64,000 bases of DNA, taken from assembly GCF_049801095.1 (NCBI RefSeq), contig NZ_JBNAGH010000001.1, forward strand, positions 992,001-1,056,000, in the 5' to 3' direction. Positions within the stretch are counted from its first letter, which is position 1; the number at the start of each line of letters is the position of its first letter. Made by a program: the position numbers and the translations under genes. The DNA is from Dinoroseobacter sp049801095. Its GTDB lineage: Bacteria; Pseudomonadota; Alphaproteobacteria; Rhodobacterales; Rhodobacteraceae. This document shows, in pieces, positions 17,355 through 24,960 of the stretch. A model generated the notes under the pieces. The model saw nothing but the letters and a program-made list of their open reading frames with translations, was not told the origin of the DNA and did no database searches.

Positions 17355-18347
17355 CTAAAGCAACCCCTCTGAGACAAAGCGGGCGCGGACATCCGTTTTC
17401 GGGCGTGCGCCAAAATGGCTGATCACTTCGGCCGCGGCGATCACACCCATGCGCCCGCAGGTTTCGAGCGTCTGACCCGTCGCCAAACCATAGAGGAACC
17501 CGGCGGCAAACTGGTCTCCAGCCCCTGTCGCATCCACAGGCACCACCCGATTGACCGACACCTCCGCCCGCTCCGTACCGCGCAGGGCCACGACCGGGTC
17601 GCCGGATCGGGTACAGACCACCAGCTCACAGACCGCCGAGGCTTGCGCGAGCGCCGTGTCCAGATCCTCGGTCTGGTAGAGCGCCTTGTATTCATGCTCA
17701 TTGCCGATCACGAAGGTCAGCTCATCGGCCACAAGCCGCTGGAAGTCCGCCCGGTGCCGGTCGACGCAGAACGGATCGGACAGGGTGATCCCTGCCTGCC
17801 CGCCTGCCGTACGCGCAAAGCGCGCCGCGGCCTCGAAGGCAGCCTTCCCCGGAACCTTGTCGAAGAGATAGCCTTCGAGGAACAAGAGCCCCACCTTGTC
17901 GAACACGTCCTCGGCCACATCCTCGGGCCCCAGATCCGCGCCCGCACCAAGATAGGTGTTCATGGACCGCTCCCCATCCGGGGTGACAAAGATCATCGAG
18001 CGCGAGGTGGGCGCCTCCACATCCGCTTGCGGCGGGTTCGGGAAGGCCGTGCCCTCGGCCTCCATCCCCTGGGCATAGAACCGGCCCAGCGCATCATCCT
18101 TCACCCGCCCGATAAAGGCGCAGCGGAGGCCGAGCTCTCCCAGCCCCGCCAGAGTGTTCGCCACAGACCCTCCCGGCGCCTGCACCCGGTCTGACATGGC
18201 GGCATAGAGCATCTCGGCACGGGAGCGTTCGACCAGCTGCATGATCCCCTTCTCGATCCCCATGTGGTCGAGAAAGCTGTCATCGGTCTGGGCGAGCACA
18301 TCGACGATGGCGTTGCCGATGCCGACAACCTGAAACGGGTGGGTCAT
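17355..18347 (-). CDS. PfkB-family sugar/nucleoside kinase (adenosine-kinase-like)
   Basis: A 330-residue kinase with N-terminal GIGNAIVDVLA, the ribokinase-family PGGSVANTLAGL motif near residue 60, and the C-terminal catalytic VDATGAGDQFAAGFLYG containing the DTGAGD-type anion hole and base Asp. Sequence style is closest to the adenosine kinase/sugar kinase group common in alphaproteobacteria. The ATG at 18347 overlaps the stop of the RidA gene upstream by four bases, with AAAGGATC before it. Transcribed as nth-ridA-kinase. The natural substrate (adenosine, inosine or a sugar) is not decided. Confidence 0.88.
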   Translation of the reverse strand: MTHPFQVVGIGNAIVDVLAQTDDSFLDHMGIEKGIMQLVERSRAEMLYAAMSDRVQAPGGSVANTLAGLGELGLRCAFIGRVKDDALGRFYAQGMEAEGTAFPNPPQADVEAPTSRSMIFVTPDGERSMNTYLGAGADLGPEDVAEDVFDKVGLLFLEGYLFDKVPGKAAFEAAARFARTAGGQAGITLSDPFCVDRHRADFQRLVADELTFVIGNEHEYKALYQTEDLDTALAQASAVCELVVCTRSGDPVVALRGTERAEVSVNRVVPVDATGAGDQFAAGFLYGLATGQTLETCGRMGVIAAAEVISHFGARPKTDVRARFVSEGLL

Positions 18348-18742
18348 AGGGCGGGATCCTTTACGACAGCATCTAGTTCGGTCTCGACCAGCCAATCGCG
18401 GTCGATGAAACGGCTCACTTCCATGAAGGTGCAGGCCGGGCGGATATCACCGAAGACCTCGCCATGGGCGCGGGCAGCCTCCTGCCATGTCTCGGCATCG
18501 GTCAAAAGGATCCGGCTGCGCAGCACATCCTCGGGGCGCGCCCCGGCCTCAGCAAGCGCGGCGAGCCCGATCTCGAGGCATCGCCTGGTCTGGCCATAGA
18601 CATCACCCGGGCAAGCCGTCCCGCCGGTCTCGGCAATCGGTGCGGTGCCCGCGACGGCGACGATCTCGCCAATCCGCACGGCGCGCGAAAACCCTATCAC
18701 CGGCTCCATGGGCGAGCCTGAGGCCACATTGATCCGGCTCAT
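18344..18742 (-). CDS. RidA/YjgF-family protein
   Basis: A 132-residue protein with the RidA pattern GEIVAVAGTAPI, CLEIGLAALAEAGARPEDVLRSRILLTD and RPACTFMEVSRFIDRDWLVE. RidA proteins form trimers and hydrolyse reactive enamine/imine intermediates; this branch (YER057c/RidA-like) often lacks known activity. The usual substrate-binding Arg is represented in the VLRSRILLTD region. It overlaps both neighbours by four bases (nth upstream, kinase downstream), so the three are translationally coupled. Confidence 0.88.
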   Translation of the reverse strand: MSRINVASGSPMEPVIGFSRAVRIGEIVAVAGTAPIAETGGTACPGDVYGQTRRCLEIGLAALAEAGARPEDVLRSRILLTDAETWQEAARAHGEVFGDIRPACTFMEVSRFIDRDWLVETELDAVVKDPAL

Positions 18743-19383
18743 TCGGTCTTGTCCTCAAACGGGCAGAGATCGCGGATCAGGCAGGCGCCACAGGCCGGTT
18801 TCCGCGCCTTGCAGATATAGCGGCCGTGGAGGATCAGCCAGTGATGGGCGTGGTGCTGGAAATCCACCGGAATGTGATCCTCGATGGCGCGTTCCACGGC
18901 GACCACATCCTTGCCCGGGCAGATGCCCGTCCGGTTGCCGACGCGAAAGATATGGGTGTCTACGGCCTGGCTCGGATGGCCCCACCACATGTTCAGCACC
19001 ACATTTGCGGTTTTCCGGCCCACCCCTGGCAGGCTTTCCAGCGCGGCACGGGAATTCGGCACCTCGCCGCCATACTCCTCCACAAGGATGCGGCTGAGCT
19101 TGATGACGTTCTTGGCCTTGTTGCGATAAAGCCCGATCGTCTTGATTTGCTCGATCACGCCCTCTTCGCCGAGCGCCAGCATCTTGTCGGGTGTATCGGC
19201 GATCTTGAAGAGCGCGTCGGTCGCCTTGTTCACCCCCGCATCGGTCGCCTGCGCGGACAGGGCCACGGCCACCACCAGCGTATAGGCGTTCACATGGTTG
19301 AGCTCGCCCTTCGGCTCCGCCTCGGCGGTCTGGAACCGGGTAAAGATCTCGCGGATCGTGTGGTAATCGAGTTGCTTGGCCAT
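18739..19383 (-). CDS. nth: Endonuclease III (base-excision repair)
   Basis: The 214-residue DNA glycosylase/AP lyase removes oxidised pyrimidines. It shows the helix-hairpin-helix LPGVGRKTANVVLN with catalytic Lys, catalytic Asp in AVDTHIFRVGNRTG, and the 4Fe-4S cluster Cys pattern CKARKPACGACLIRDLCPF at the C-terminus. The ATG at 19383 begins the family-typical N-terminus (MAKQLDYHTIREIFTRF). It heads the nth-ridA-kinase operon and is divergent from the Ogt-type repair gene across a 111-base gap, placing two DNA repair genes back to back. Confidence 0.96.
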   Translation of the reverse strand: MAKQLDYHTIREIFTRFQTAEAEPKGELNHVNAYTLVVAVALSAQATDAGVNKATDALFKIADTPDKMLALGEEGVIEQIKTIGLYRNKAKNVIKLSRILVEEYGGEVPNSRAALESLPGVGRKTANVVLNMWWGHPSQAVDTHIFRVGNRTGICPGKDVVAVERAIEDHIPVDFQHHAHHWLILHGRYICKARKPACGACLIRDLCPFEDKTE

Positions 19384-19494
19384 CCGAGCCCGTATGCCCA
19401 ATGCGCGGCCTCGGGGCAAGCGGCGCAAATGCGCAAAATTCGGGTCGCGAGGCGGGGTGGAGCGGATTAGCTTGAGCCCAACAGGAGGCTTACG

Positions 19495-20382
19495 ATGTCC
19501 GACCCGGCCAAGACCGAAATCATGACCGACCCCATCCATGACGACCGCTACCATTATGGTGTGATCCGCCGCGCGATCGACGAGATCGATGCGGCGGGCG
19601 GCGCGCCATTGCCGCTGGAGGATCTGGCGACCCGGATCGGGCTTAGCCCGGCCCATCTGCAGCGCACGTTTTCCGCCTGGGTCGGGGTTTCGCCCAAACG
19701 CTACCAGCAATACCTGACCCTCGATCATGCGAAGTCTCTGCTCGCCGAGCGGTTCACCACCCTGGAGGCGGCGGATGAGCTGGGGCTCTCGGGGTCGGGG
19801 CGTCTCCATGATCTCTTTGTCACCTGGGAGGCGATGAGCCCCGGGGAGTTCGCCCGCAAGGGCGCGGGGCTCACCATTCGCTGGGGCTGGTTCGACAGCC
19901 CCTTTGGCCTCGCTCTGGTGATGGGGACAGACAAGGGGATCTGCGGGATCGCCTTTGCCTCCGAGACCGGGACTGAATCGGCGATGGAGGATATGGTCGC
20001 GCGCTGGCCCAATGCGGACTATGTGGAGGATCCGATGGGGCTGCGCCCCTGGGCGCTGGCAGCCTTTGGGGCCGAGGACGGCGATCTGGCCAAAGCGCCG
20101 CTCTACCTGATTGGAGCGCCGTTTCAGATCAAGGTCTGGGAGGCGTTGCTGCGCATCCCCTCGGGCCACGTCACCACCTATTCCGAGATTGCCCAAGCCA
20201 TCGGATCACCCAAGGCCGTGCGCGCCGTGGGCACTGCCGTGGGACGCAACCCGGTCAGCTGGCTCATCCCCTGCCACCGCGCCTTGCGCAAATCCGGCGG
20301 GCTGGGCGGATACCATTGGGGCCTTCCGGTGAAACGCGCCATGCTCGCGCAGGAGGCAGCCCAGCTCGCAGAAGCCAGTTGA
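19495..20382 (+). CDS. AraC-HTH / methylated-DNA-protein cysteine methyltransferase fusion
   Basis: A 295-residue protein. Residues about 20-115 form an AraC-type helix-turn-helix (LATRIGLSPAHLQRTFSAWVGVSPKRYQQY). Residues about 130-290 are the O6-alkylguanine transferase domain with the acceptor Cys in PVSWLIPCHRALRKSG. It corresponds to Ada lacking the N-terminal zinc/phosphotriester domain. It repairs O6-methylguanine by suicidal alkyl transfer and may also bind DNA as a regulator. AGGAGG sits seven bases before the ATG. Confidence 0.92.
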   Translation: MSDPAKTEIMTDPIHDDRYHYGVIRRAIDEIDAAGGAPLPLEDLATRIGLSPAHLQRTFSAWVGVSPKRYQQYLTLDHAKSLLAERFTTLEAADELGLSGSGRLHDLFVTWEAMSPGEFARKGAGLTIRWGWFDSPFGLALVMGTDKGICGIAFASETGTESAMEDMVARWPNADYVEDPMGLRPWALAAFGAEDGDLAKAPLYLIGAPFQIKVWEALLRIPSGHVTTYSEIAQAIGSPKAVRAVGTAVGRNPVSWLIPCHRALRKSGGLGGYHWGLPVKRAMLAQEAAQLAEAS

Positions 20383-20388
20383 CCCCGC

Positions 20389-20420
20389 TTGGCGCGATTT
20401 CTCCGGCAGTTCCGCGCCAA
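20389..20420. terminator. Inverted repeat downstream of the methyltransferase gene
   Basis: TTGGCGCG and CGCGCCAA are perfect 8-bp arms separated by 16 bases, starting seven bases after the stop codon. There is no T-run. It could end the transcript or, being about 90 bases upstream of the OmpA gene, act as a regulator site. Confidence 0.35.
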
Positions 20421-20507
20421 ATCACGCGGGTTTTGGGCGTTGGCTATTGAATAACACCGCCAACTGTCCCGATATGCTGGGAAACAACCGCCTGAGGACG
20501 AGTACAC

Positions 20508-21134
20508 ATGCCCCTACGCACCCCCCTGATCCTGATTACCACCGGCGCGCTGACCCTGTCGGCCTGCACCGTGAGCGAGGATAACAGCAACCTGGCCACC
20601 GGTGCCGCGATTGGAGGTCTGATCGGGGCCGCCATCGGCGCGGGCGAGAGCCGGGACAAAGCGCTTGTGGGCGCCGTGCTCGGCGCGGGCGTGGGCGCGG
20701 CCATTGGCGACGCGCTGGACCGGCAGGCGCGAGCGCTCGAAGAAGACCTGAACAATGACGCGGTGAAGATCGTCAACACCGGCTCCGAGCTGATCGTGAC
20801 CCTGCCCCAGGACATTCTCTTTGCCGTGGACAGCACCGTGGTGCAGCCGACATTGCAGGCGGATCTGGTGGCGCTCGCGGGCAACCTGCTGGAGTATCCG
20901 GAAACGACCGTGCAGGTGATCGGCCACACGGACAACACGGGCTCTGCTGCCTATAACCAGGACCTGTCCCAGCGGCGCGCCAATGCAGTCTCGTCGATCC
21001 TGTTGCAGAACGGGGTGCCGGCCTCACGCGTGGTGTCCTTCGGGCGCGGCGAGGACCAGCCCGTGGCCTCGAACCTCGACGCCGCCGGGCGCGCCCTGAA
21101 CCGTCGCGTGGATATCGTTATCACGCCCCGCTAG
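20508..21134 (+). CDS. OmpA-family lipoprotein with glycine-zipper region
   Basis: The 208-residue protein has a lipoprotein signal ending in LSAC (Cys19), so it is probably an outer-membrane lipoprotein. Residues about 30-65 are a glycine-zipper stretch (GAAIGGLIGAAIGAG, GAVLGAGVGAAIGDAL). Residues about 90-205 are an OmpA-like peptidoglycan-binding domain with the conserved VQVIGHTDNTG and NQDLSQRRANAV motifs. This layout is like YiaD/Pal-like cell-envelope proteins that tether the outer membrane to peptidoglycan. GAGGAC precedes the ATG. Confidence 0.92.
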   Translation: MPLRTPLILITTGALTLSACTVSEDNSNLATGAAIGGLIGAAIGAGESRDKALVGAVLGAGVGAAIGDALDRQARALEEDLNNDAVKIVNTGSELIVTLPQDILFAVDSTVVQPTLQADLVALAGNLLEYPETTVQVIGHTDNTGSAAYNQDLSQRRANAVSSILLQNGVPASRVVSFGRGEDQPVASNLDAAGRALNRRVDIVITPR

Positions 21135-21181
21135 GCGTGCGGTAAAGATACTGGCCCGCATGGGTTGCAGCGCGCCTCCGG

Positions 21182-21200
21182 TGGTCATATCTTTTGACCA
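21182..21200. promoter_or_regulatory. Candidate GntR operator
   Basis: TGGTCATATCTTTTGACCA has perfect 6-bp arms TGGTCA/TGACCA with a 7-base centre. It ends 15 bases before the start of a GntR-family gene. TGGTC/GACCA half-sites are usual for the FadR subfamily, so autoregulation is plausible. Confidence 0.5.
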
Positions 21201-21215
21201 ATCAGGGGGCGCATC

Positions 21216-21983
21216 ATGCCATTTCAACGCATCCAGTCCGAGAAGCTCTCGCATTCCGTGGTTCGCCAGATCGAGAAGCTGATCCTGCGCGGCATCCTGC
21301 GCCCGGGAGAGCGTCTGCCCTCGGAGCGGGAGCTGTCAGAGAAGCTGGGCGTGTCTCGCCCCTCCCTGCGCGAGGCGCTGGCCGAGTTGCAGGAACGGGG
21401 CCTTTTGGAGACCCGGGCCGGAGCGGGTGTCTATGTGGCCGAAGTTCTGGGATCGGCCTTCTCCGAGGCGCTGATCCAGCTCTTTGCGCAGCATGACGAG
21501 GCGGTGTTTGATTATCTCGCCTTTCGCCGGGATCTGGAGGGGCTCGCCGCGGATCGCGCCGCGCGGCTCGGGTCCGAGACGGATCTGCGGGTGGTCGACA
21601 CGATCTTTCGCAAGATGGAAGCGGCCCATTCCAAGCGGAACCCGGATGAGGAATCCGCGCTCGATGCGGAGTTTCACCTCGCGATCATCGAGGCCAGCCA
21701 CAACGTGATCATGCTGCACATGATGCGGTCCATGTTCGATCTGTTGCGCGAGGGCGTGTTCTACAACCGCAAGATCATGTTCAAACAGCGCGCGACAAGG
21801 GACCAGCTGCTGGAACAGCACCGGGCGATTAACGCCGCCGTGCAGGCCCGGGATCCTCTGGCCGCGCGAGAGGCCGTGCAGACCCACCTGGACTTCGTGG
21901 AAGGCTCCCTCGCCGATTGGCGGCAGATGGAAAAGAACGAAGCCATCGCCCGGCAACGCTTCGAGCACGAGCAGCAGCGCTAG
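21216..21983 (+). CDS. GntR-family regulator, FadR (FCD) subfamily
   Basis: A 255-residue regulator. The winged helix-turn-helix is at residues about 10-75 (RPGERLPSERELSEKLGVSRPSLREALAELQERGLLE). The FCD ligand domain follows, with metal-binding-type residues in DAEFHLAIIEASHN, and later a distal EQHRAI and THLDFVE. It resembles PdhR/LldR-type regulators that sense organic acids. No obvious target is encoded beside it: the upstream gene is the OmpA lipoprotein and downstream is the convergent F0 operon. The ligand is unknown. Confidence 0.9.
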   Translation: MPFQRIQSEKLSHSVVRQIEKLILRGILRPGERLPSERELSEKLGVSRPSLREALAELQERGLLETRAGAGVYVAEVLGSAFSEALIQLFAQHDEAVFDYLAFRRDLEGLAADRAARLGSETDLRVVDTIFRKMEAAHSKRNPDEESALDAEFHLAIIEASHNVIMLHMMRSMFDLLREGVFYNRKIMFKQRATRDQLLEQHRAINAAVQARDPLAAREAVQTHLDFVEGSLADWRQMEKNEAIARQRFEHEQQR

Positions 21984-21991
21984 GGACAGTG

Positions 21992-22015
21992 GCGCCTTCC
22001 GCATGCGGAAGGCGC
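21992..22015. repeat. 24-bp perfect palindrome after the GntR gene
   Basis: The left half GCGCCTTCCGCA is directly followed by its complement. It shares the centre TCCGCATGCGGA with the palindrome at 10433-10454. It begins nine bases after the stop codon, so it may serve as a terminator. A second nested pair, CAGTGGC (21987) and GCCACTG (22029), brackets it. Confidence 0.55.
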
Positions 22016-22074
22016 TGACCCGCAAGCTGCCACTGGGTATCCCAAGCTACTCACGATAGGACAGAGCGCGTCTG

Positions 22075-22096
22075 CGCGGTCCACATGTGGACCGCG
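22075..22096. repeat. 22-bp perfect palindrome (dispersed palindromic repeat, copy 2)
   Basis: The half CGCGGTCCACA is followed directly by its complement. It matches the copy at 10433-10454 in 20 of 22 positions, the two differences being compensatory, which keeps the symmetry. It lies in the convergent gap between the GntR gene and the F0 operon. Confidence 0.6.
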
Positions 22097-22108
22097 CCCC
22101 CTGAAACG

Positions 22109-22135
22109 AAAAAAAACCCGGCACGGGGCCGGGTT
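22109..22135 (-). terminator. Rho-independent terminator of the F0 ATP synthase operon
   Basis: On the minus strand the stem AACCCGGC/GCCGGGTT with a 5-base loop is followed by a run of T. It lies 27 bases after the atpF stop codon. Confidence 0.85.
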
Positions 22136-22161
22136 CTTCAAGATCGTTCTGAAATCGTCCC

Positions 22162-22722
22162 TCAGTGAAGCTTGGCTTGCACTTCCTGGATAGCAGCGGC
22201 GTTCATAGCCTCCAGCTCGGACTTGCCCAGCTTGGCTTCGATCACCTCGGCCGCCGCGGCAACAGCCACGGTCACGGCTTTGTCCTTGACCTCTTTGACA
22301 GCGGACGCCTGCGCAGAGGCGAGCTGCTCTTCTGCGGCCGCCAGGCGACGCGCAATCGAGGTTTCCAGGTCGATCTTGGCCTGAGCGGCTGCGGCTTCTG
22401 CGTCTTCCTTGGCCGTGGCCACGATCGCATCCGCCTGCCCCTGCACCTCGCGCTGCTTGCGCTCGTAGGAGGCCAGGATGGTCTGCGCTTCTTCGCGCAG
22501 CGCCTTGGCTTCGTCCAGCTCGGCCTTGATGCCTTCAGCCCGCTTGTCGAGCATCCCACCCAGCATCTGCGGCACCTTGAAGTACAGCACGACGCCGATG
22601 AAACACAGGAACGAAATCAACACGATGAAATCCGTGTTGGCCAGCGAGAAGAACGGCCCCTTGGCGGCCAGGGCCGGTGTCGCCACCAGCGAGATCATCG
22701 CGGGAAGGATCAGTCTGGTCAT
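22162..22722 (-). CDS. atpF: F0F1 ATP synthase subunit b
   Basis: A 186-residue peripheral-stalk subunit. It opens with a cleavable-looking hydrophobic N-terminus (MTRLILPAMISLVATPALAA), then a membrane helix (FIVLISFLCFIGVVLYF) and a long Ala/Glu/Lys-rich coiled coil from about residue 55 to the end (LDEAKALREEAQTILASYER). It links the membrane a-subunit to F1 and resists rotation. It is the last gene of the F0 operon, four bases after the b' gene, and is followed by a clear terminator. Confidence 0.95.
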   Translation of the reverse strand: MTRLILPAMISLVATPALAAKGPFFSLANTDFIVLISFLCFIGVVLYFKVPQMLGGMLDKRAEGIKAELDEAKALREEAQTILASYERKQREVQGQADAIVATAKEDAEAAAAQAKIDLETSIARRLAAAEEQLASAQASAVKEVKDKAVTVAVAAAAEVIEAKLGKSELEAMNAAAIQEVQAKLH

Positions 22723-22726
22723 GTCC

Positions 22727-23251
22727 TTACCCTTTCACACGCTGCGCCACAGCCGACGAAACATCCACATCCGTGGCGTTCGGCAGCAGGGCAGAGACCA
22801 GCGCGCCTGCGGTCTCGGTCGCGACCTCGGTCACGCTCTCCATCGCATTGGCCCGGATCTCGGCAATGGCTTTCTCCGATTCCGCAGCTTTCGCGGCGAT
22901 CTCGGCATCGGCCTTCTCAGTGGCCGCGTCCAGATCCGCCTGGATCTCGGCCTTGGCTTCGGCAACGATCTTCTGTGCTTCGGCACGGGCATCGGCCAGC
23001 GCCTGGTTATAGGCTTTCTCAGCCTCCACGGCCGCGAGCTTCAGCTCTTCGGCGGCGGCCAGATCGTTGGTGATCGTCCCGCTGCGCTCGGCCAGAACCG
23101 ACGCGATGCGCGGCAAGGCCACCTTGGTCAGGATCAGATAGATCGCTGCCAGCGTGATGATCAGCCAGAAAATCTGGTTGGGAAAGGTCGAGAAATCCAG
23201 CTGGGGCATGCCCGGCGCGGATTCAACGGCCCCTTGTGCGTCTGTTGCCAT
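22727..23251 (-). CDS. F0F1 ATP synthase subunit b' (second b-type subunit)
   Basis: A 174-residue b-type subunit with one membrane helix (IFWLIITLAAIYLILTKV, about residues 28-45) followed by a long coiled coil rich in Ala and Glu. Having two different b-type genes side by side is the arrangement seen in photosynthetic and related alphaproteobacteria, where b and b' form a heterodimeric stator. Often annotated atpG or atpF'. The gap to the c-subunit gene is 78 bases. Confidence 0.94.
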   Translation of the reverse strand: MATDAQGAVESAPGMPQLDFSTFPNQIFWLIITLAAIYLILTKVALPRIASVLAERSGTITNDLAAAEELKLAAVEAEKAYNQALADARAEAQKIVAEAKAEIQADLDAATEKADAEIAAKAAESEKAIAEIRANAMESVTEVATETAGALVSALLPNATDVDVSSAVAQRVKG

Positions 23252-23329
23252 GCGTCCCTCCTTGGCCCTCTTTCACATCGGATCAGCCCATATCAGGCTG
23301 ACCCGACCGTAAGGATGGCTTTGGAAAGC

Positions 23330-23554
23330 TTAGACGGCGAACATCAGCAGCAGAGCGACGAGGAATGCGAAGATCCCCAGAGCTTCTGCGAAGGCGATGC
23401 CGATGAAGAGGGTCGCGGTCTGACCAGCAGCAGCGGAGGGGTTCCGCAGCGCGCCTGCCAGGAAGTTGCCTGCCACGTGGCCCACACCGATTGCGGCTGC
23501 GCCGGAACCGATTGCTGCCAGGCCTGCGCCGATATGTGCGAGTTCACCTTCCAT
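23330..23554 (-). CDS. atpE: F0F1 ATP synthase subunit c
   Basis: The 74-residue proteolipid has two membrane helices joined by the polar loop ALRNPSA. The proton-carrying acidic residue is the Glu in FAEALGIFAFLVAL. The first helix is Gly/Ala-rich (GAGLAAIGSGAAAIGVG), as needed for tight c-ring packing. ATG at 23554 has AAGGAGA eight bases upstream. A longer open frame runs through this gene into atpB but the c-subunit homology begins exactly at MEGELAHIG. Confidence 0.96.
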   Translation of the reverse strand: MEGELAHIGAGLAAIGSGAAAIGVGHVAGNFLAGALRNPSAAAGQTATLFIGIAFAEALGIFAFLVALLLMFAV

Positions 23555-23622
23555 GATGTGTCTCCTTACGATGGAATGAGTTCGATGAGATGGGACGCAG
23601 CAACCCGCCGCGCCCGTGTTCG

Positions 23623-24369
23623 TTAGTGATGCGGGTGCAGTGCGTCCTTGAGATACACGCAAGTCAGAATGGTGAAGACGTAGGCCTGAATGGCCGACAC
23701 CAGAACCTCGAGCCCGTAGATCGCCATGACCCCGATGATCGCGATGGGGGCAACGGCAGTCACCTGGGCGAAGCCGGCGAACACCTTCAGAACGGCGTGA
23801 CCGGCCATCATGTTGCCTGCCAGACGAATGGAGTGGCTGACCGGACGCACGAAGTAGGAAATCACCTCGATCACCGCCAGCACAGGACGCAGCGGCAGCG
23901 GCGCCGAGGAGACCCAGAAGAGGCTCAGGAACCCGGCGCCGTTCTTCACAAAGCCGATCACCGTCACGGTGATGAACACGGCGAATGCGAGGATCGCGGT
24001 CACTGCGATATGCGAGGTGGTGGTGAAGCTCATCGGGATCAGGCCGAGGAAGTTCGACAGGATGATGAACATGAAGAGCGTGAAGATGTAGGGGAAGTAC
24101 TTCAGACCGTCCTTGCCGGTCACATCCTCCACCATCTTGTAGACAAAGCCATAGGCAAGCTCGGCGATGGACTGGGCTTTGGTCGGAACCACGGCGCGCC
24201 CGCGGGTCCCGGTCACCAGCAGCAGCGTCAGCGCGGCCACGGCAATCGCCATCCACAGGGTCACATTCGTCGGTGTGTAGAAGTGCACCGGGCCATCCCC
24301 GAACAGGGGAGACACGATGAACTGATCCATGGGATGAAATGAGAGTCCGCCGCCGTCTTCGCTTGCCAC
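23623..24369 (-). CDS. atpB: F0F1 ATP synthase subunit a
   Basis: A 248-residue, multi-helix membrane protein forming the proton half-channels next to the c-ring. The essential Arg lies in SIRLAGNMMAGH (about residues 180-191), and the final helices read LEVLVSAIQAYVFTILTCVYL. It is encoded between atpI and atpE; atpI ends three bases upstream. Confidence 0.96.
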   Translation of the reverse strand: MASEDGGGLSFHPMDQFIVSPLFGDGPVHFYTPTNVTLWMAIAVAALTLLLVTGTRGRAVVPTKAQSIAELAYGFVYKMVEDVTGKDGLKYFPYIFTLFMFIILSNFLGLIPMSFTTTSHIAVTAILAFAVFITVTVIGFVKNGAGFLSLFWVSSAPLPLRPVLAVIEVISYFVRPVSHSIRLAGNMMAGHAVLKVFAGFAQVTAVAPIAIIGVMAIYGLEVLVSAIQAYVFTILTCVYLKDALHPHH

Positions 24370-24372
24370 AGT

Positions 24373-24705
24373 CTAGTCCCCTTCACGCTCGGCGGATGCC
24401 TCCGCCTTCAGTCTTTCCGCCTGGATTTCGCGCGAGGACCGGATCATGGTCTGCACCCCCGCCGCAAAGCCCAGCAATGTAAATACCACCAGGAGGATCG
24501 GCGTTGTGCCGAACAGGCTGTCCAGCCCGTACCCGATGCCAAAGCCGATCCCGAGACCGGCCACCAATTCCACCACCATCCGCCAGGCATGCTGGGCCAG
24601 AGAGTAGTGCTCATCCTTCTTCGGAGCCGGGGCCTGTGCCTGTTTGGCGGCGTCGATCCGCTCCTCCAGCGCTTTTAGGCGCTCTTTATGAGGGTCGTCG
24701 ACCAT
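24373..24705 (-). CDS. atpI: ATP synthase accessory protein AtpI
   Basis: A 110-residue protein with a charged N-terminus (KERLKALEERIDAAKQ) and two membrane helices (residues about 38-56 and 64-84). AtpI/Atp1 proteins assist c-ring assembly and magnesium handling. It is the first gene of the F0 operon, as usual in this group. Confidence 0.9.
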   Translation of the reverse strand: MVDDPHKERLKALEERIDAAKQAQAPAPKKDEHYSLAQHAWRMVVELVAGLGIGFGIGYGLDSLFGTTPILLVVFTLLGFAAGVQTMIRSSREIQAERLKAEASAEREGD

Positions 24706-24801
24706 GCCCCACGTCTCCGCGTTGTTGCGGGCAAGCTAGGCCGGAGGGCGGGGCAGAGTCAACGCGCCGCAGCGCGGCGCAGGGCGCGCGTAAGGCCCTG
24801 A

Positions 24802-24830
24802 AATTGAAAATATTTTTAAAACTGCGACAA
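24802..24830 (-). promoter_or_regulatory. Possible promoter of the F0 operon
   Basis: On the minus strand a TTGTCG is followed after 17 mostly A/T bases by TCAATT, about 97 bases before atpI. The -35 is good and the -10 poor; the main support is that this is the only A/T-rich patch in the gap. Confidence 0.3.
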
Positions 24831-24874
24831 GCTGGCCACCGCGCCGTTAGCGCCATCAGGCCGCCTGGGCTTAT

Positions 24875-24890
24875 TCAACCAATCGGTTGA
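24875..24890. promoter_or_regulatory. TetR-type inverted repeat
   Basis: TCAACCAATCGGTTGA has perfect 6-bp arms with a 4-base centre. The AACCnnnnGGTT shape is usual for TetR-family operators. It lies between the end of the cyclooxygenase-like gene and atpI. No TetR gene is in the window. Confidence 0.4.
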
Positions 24891-24960
24891 TTTTGGCGGG
24901 CACGCCCGGGTGAGCGCCCCGCCAAACCCCGGCCGGACCCGTGCCCGGCGGAGCGTGGGA

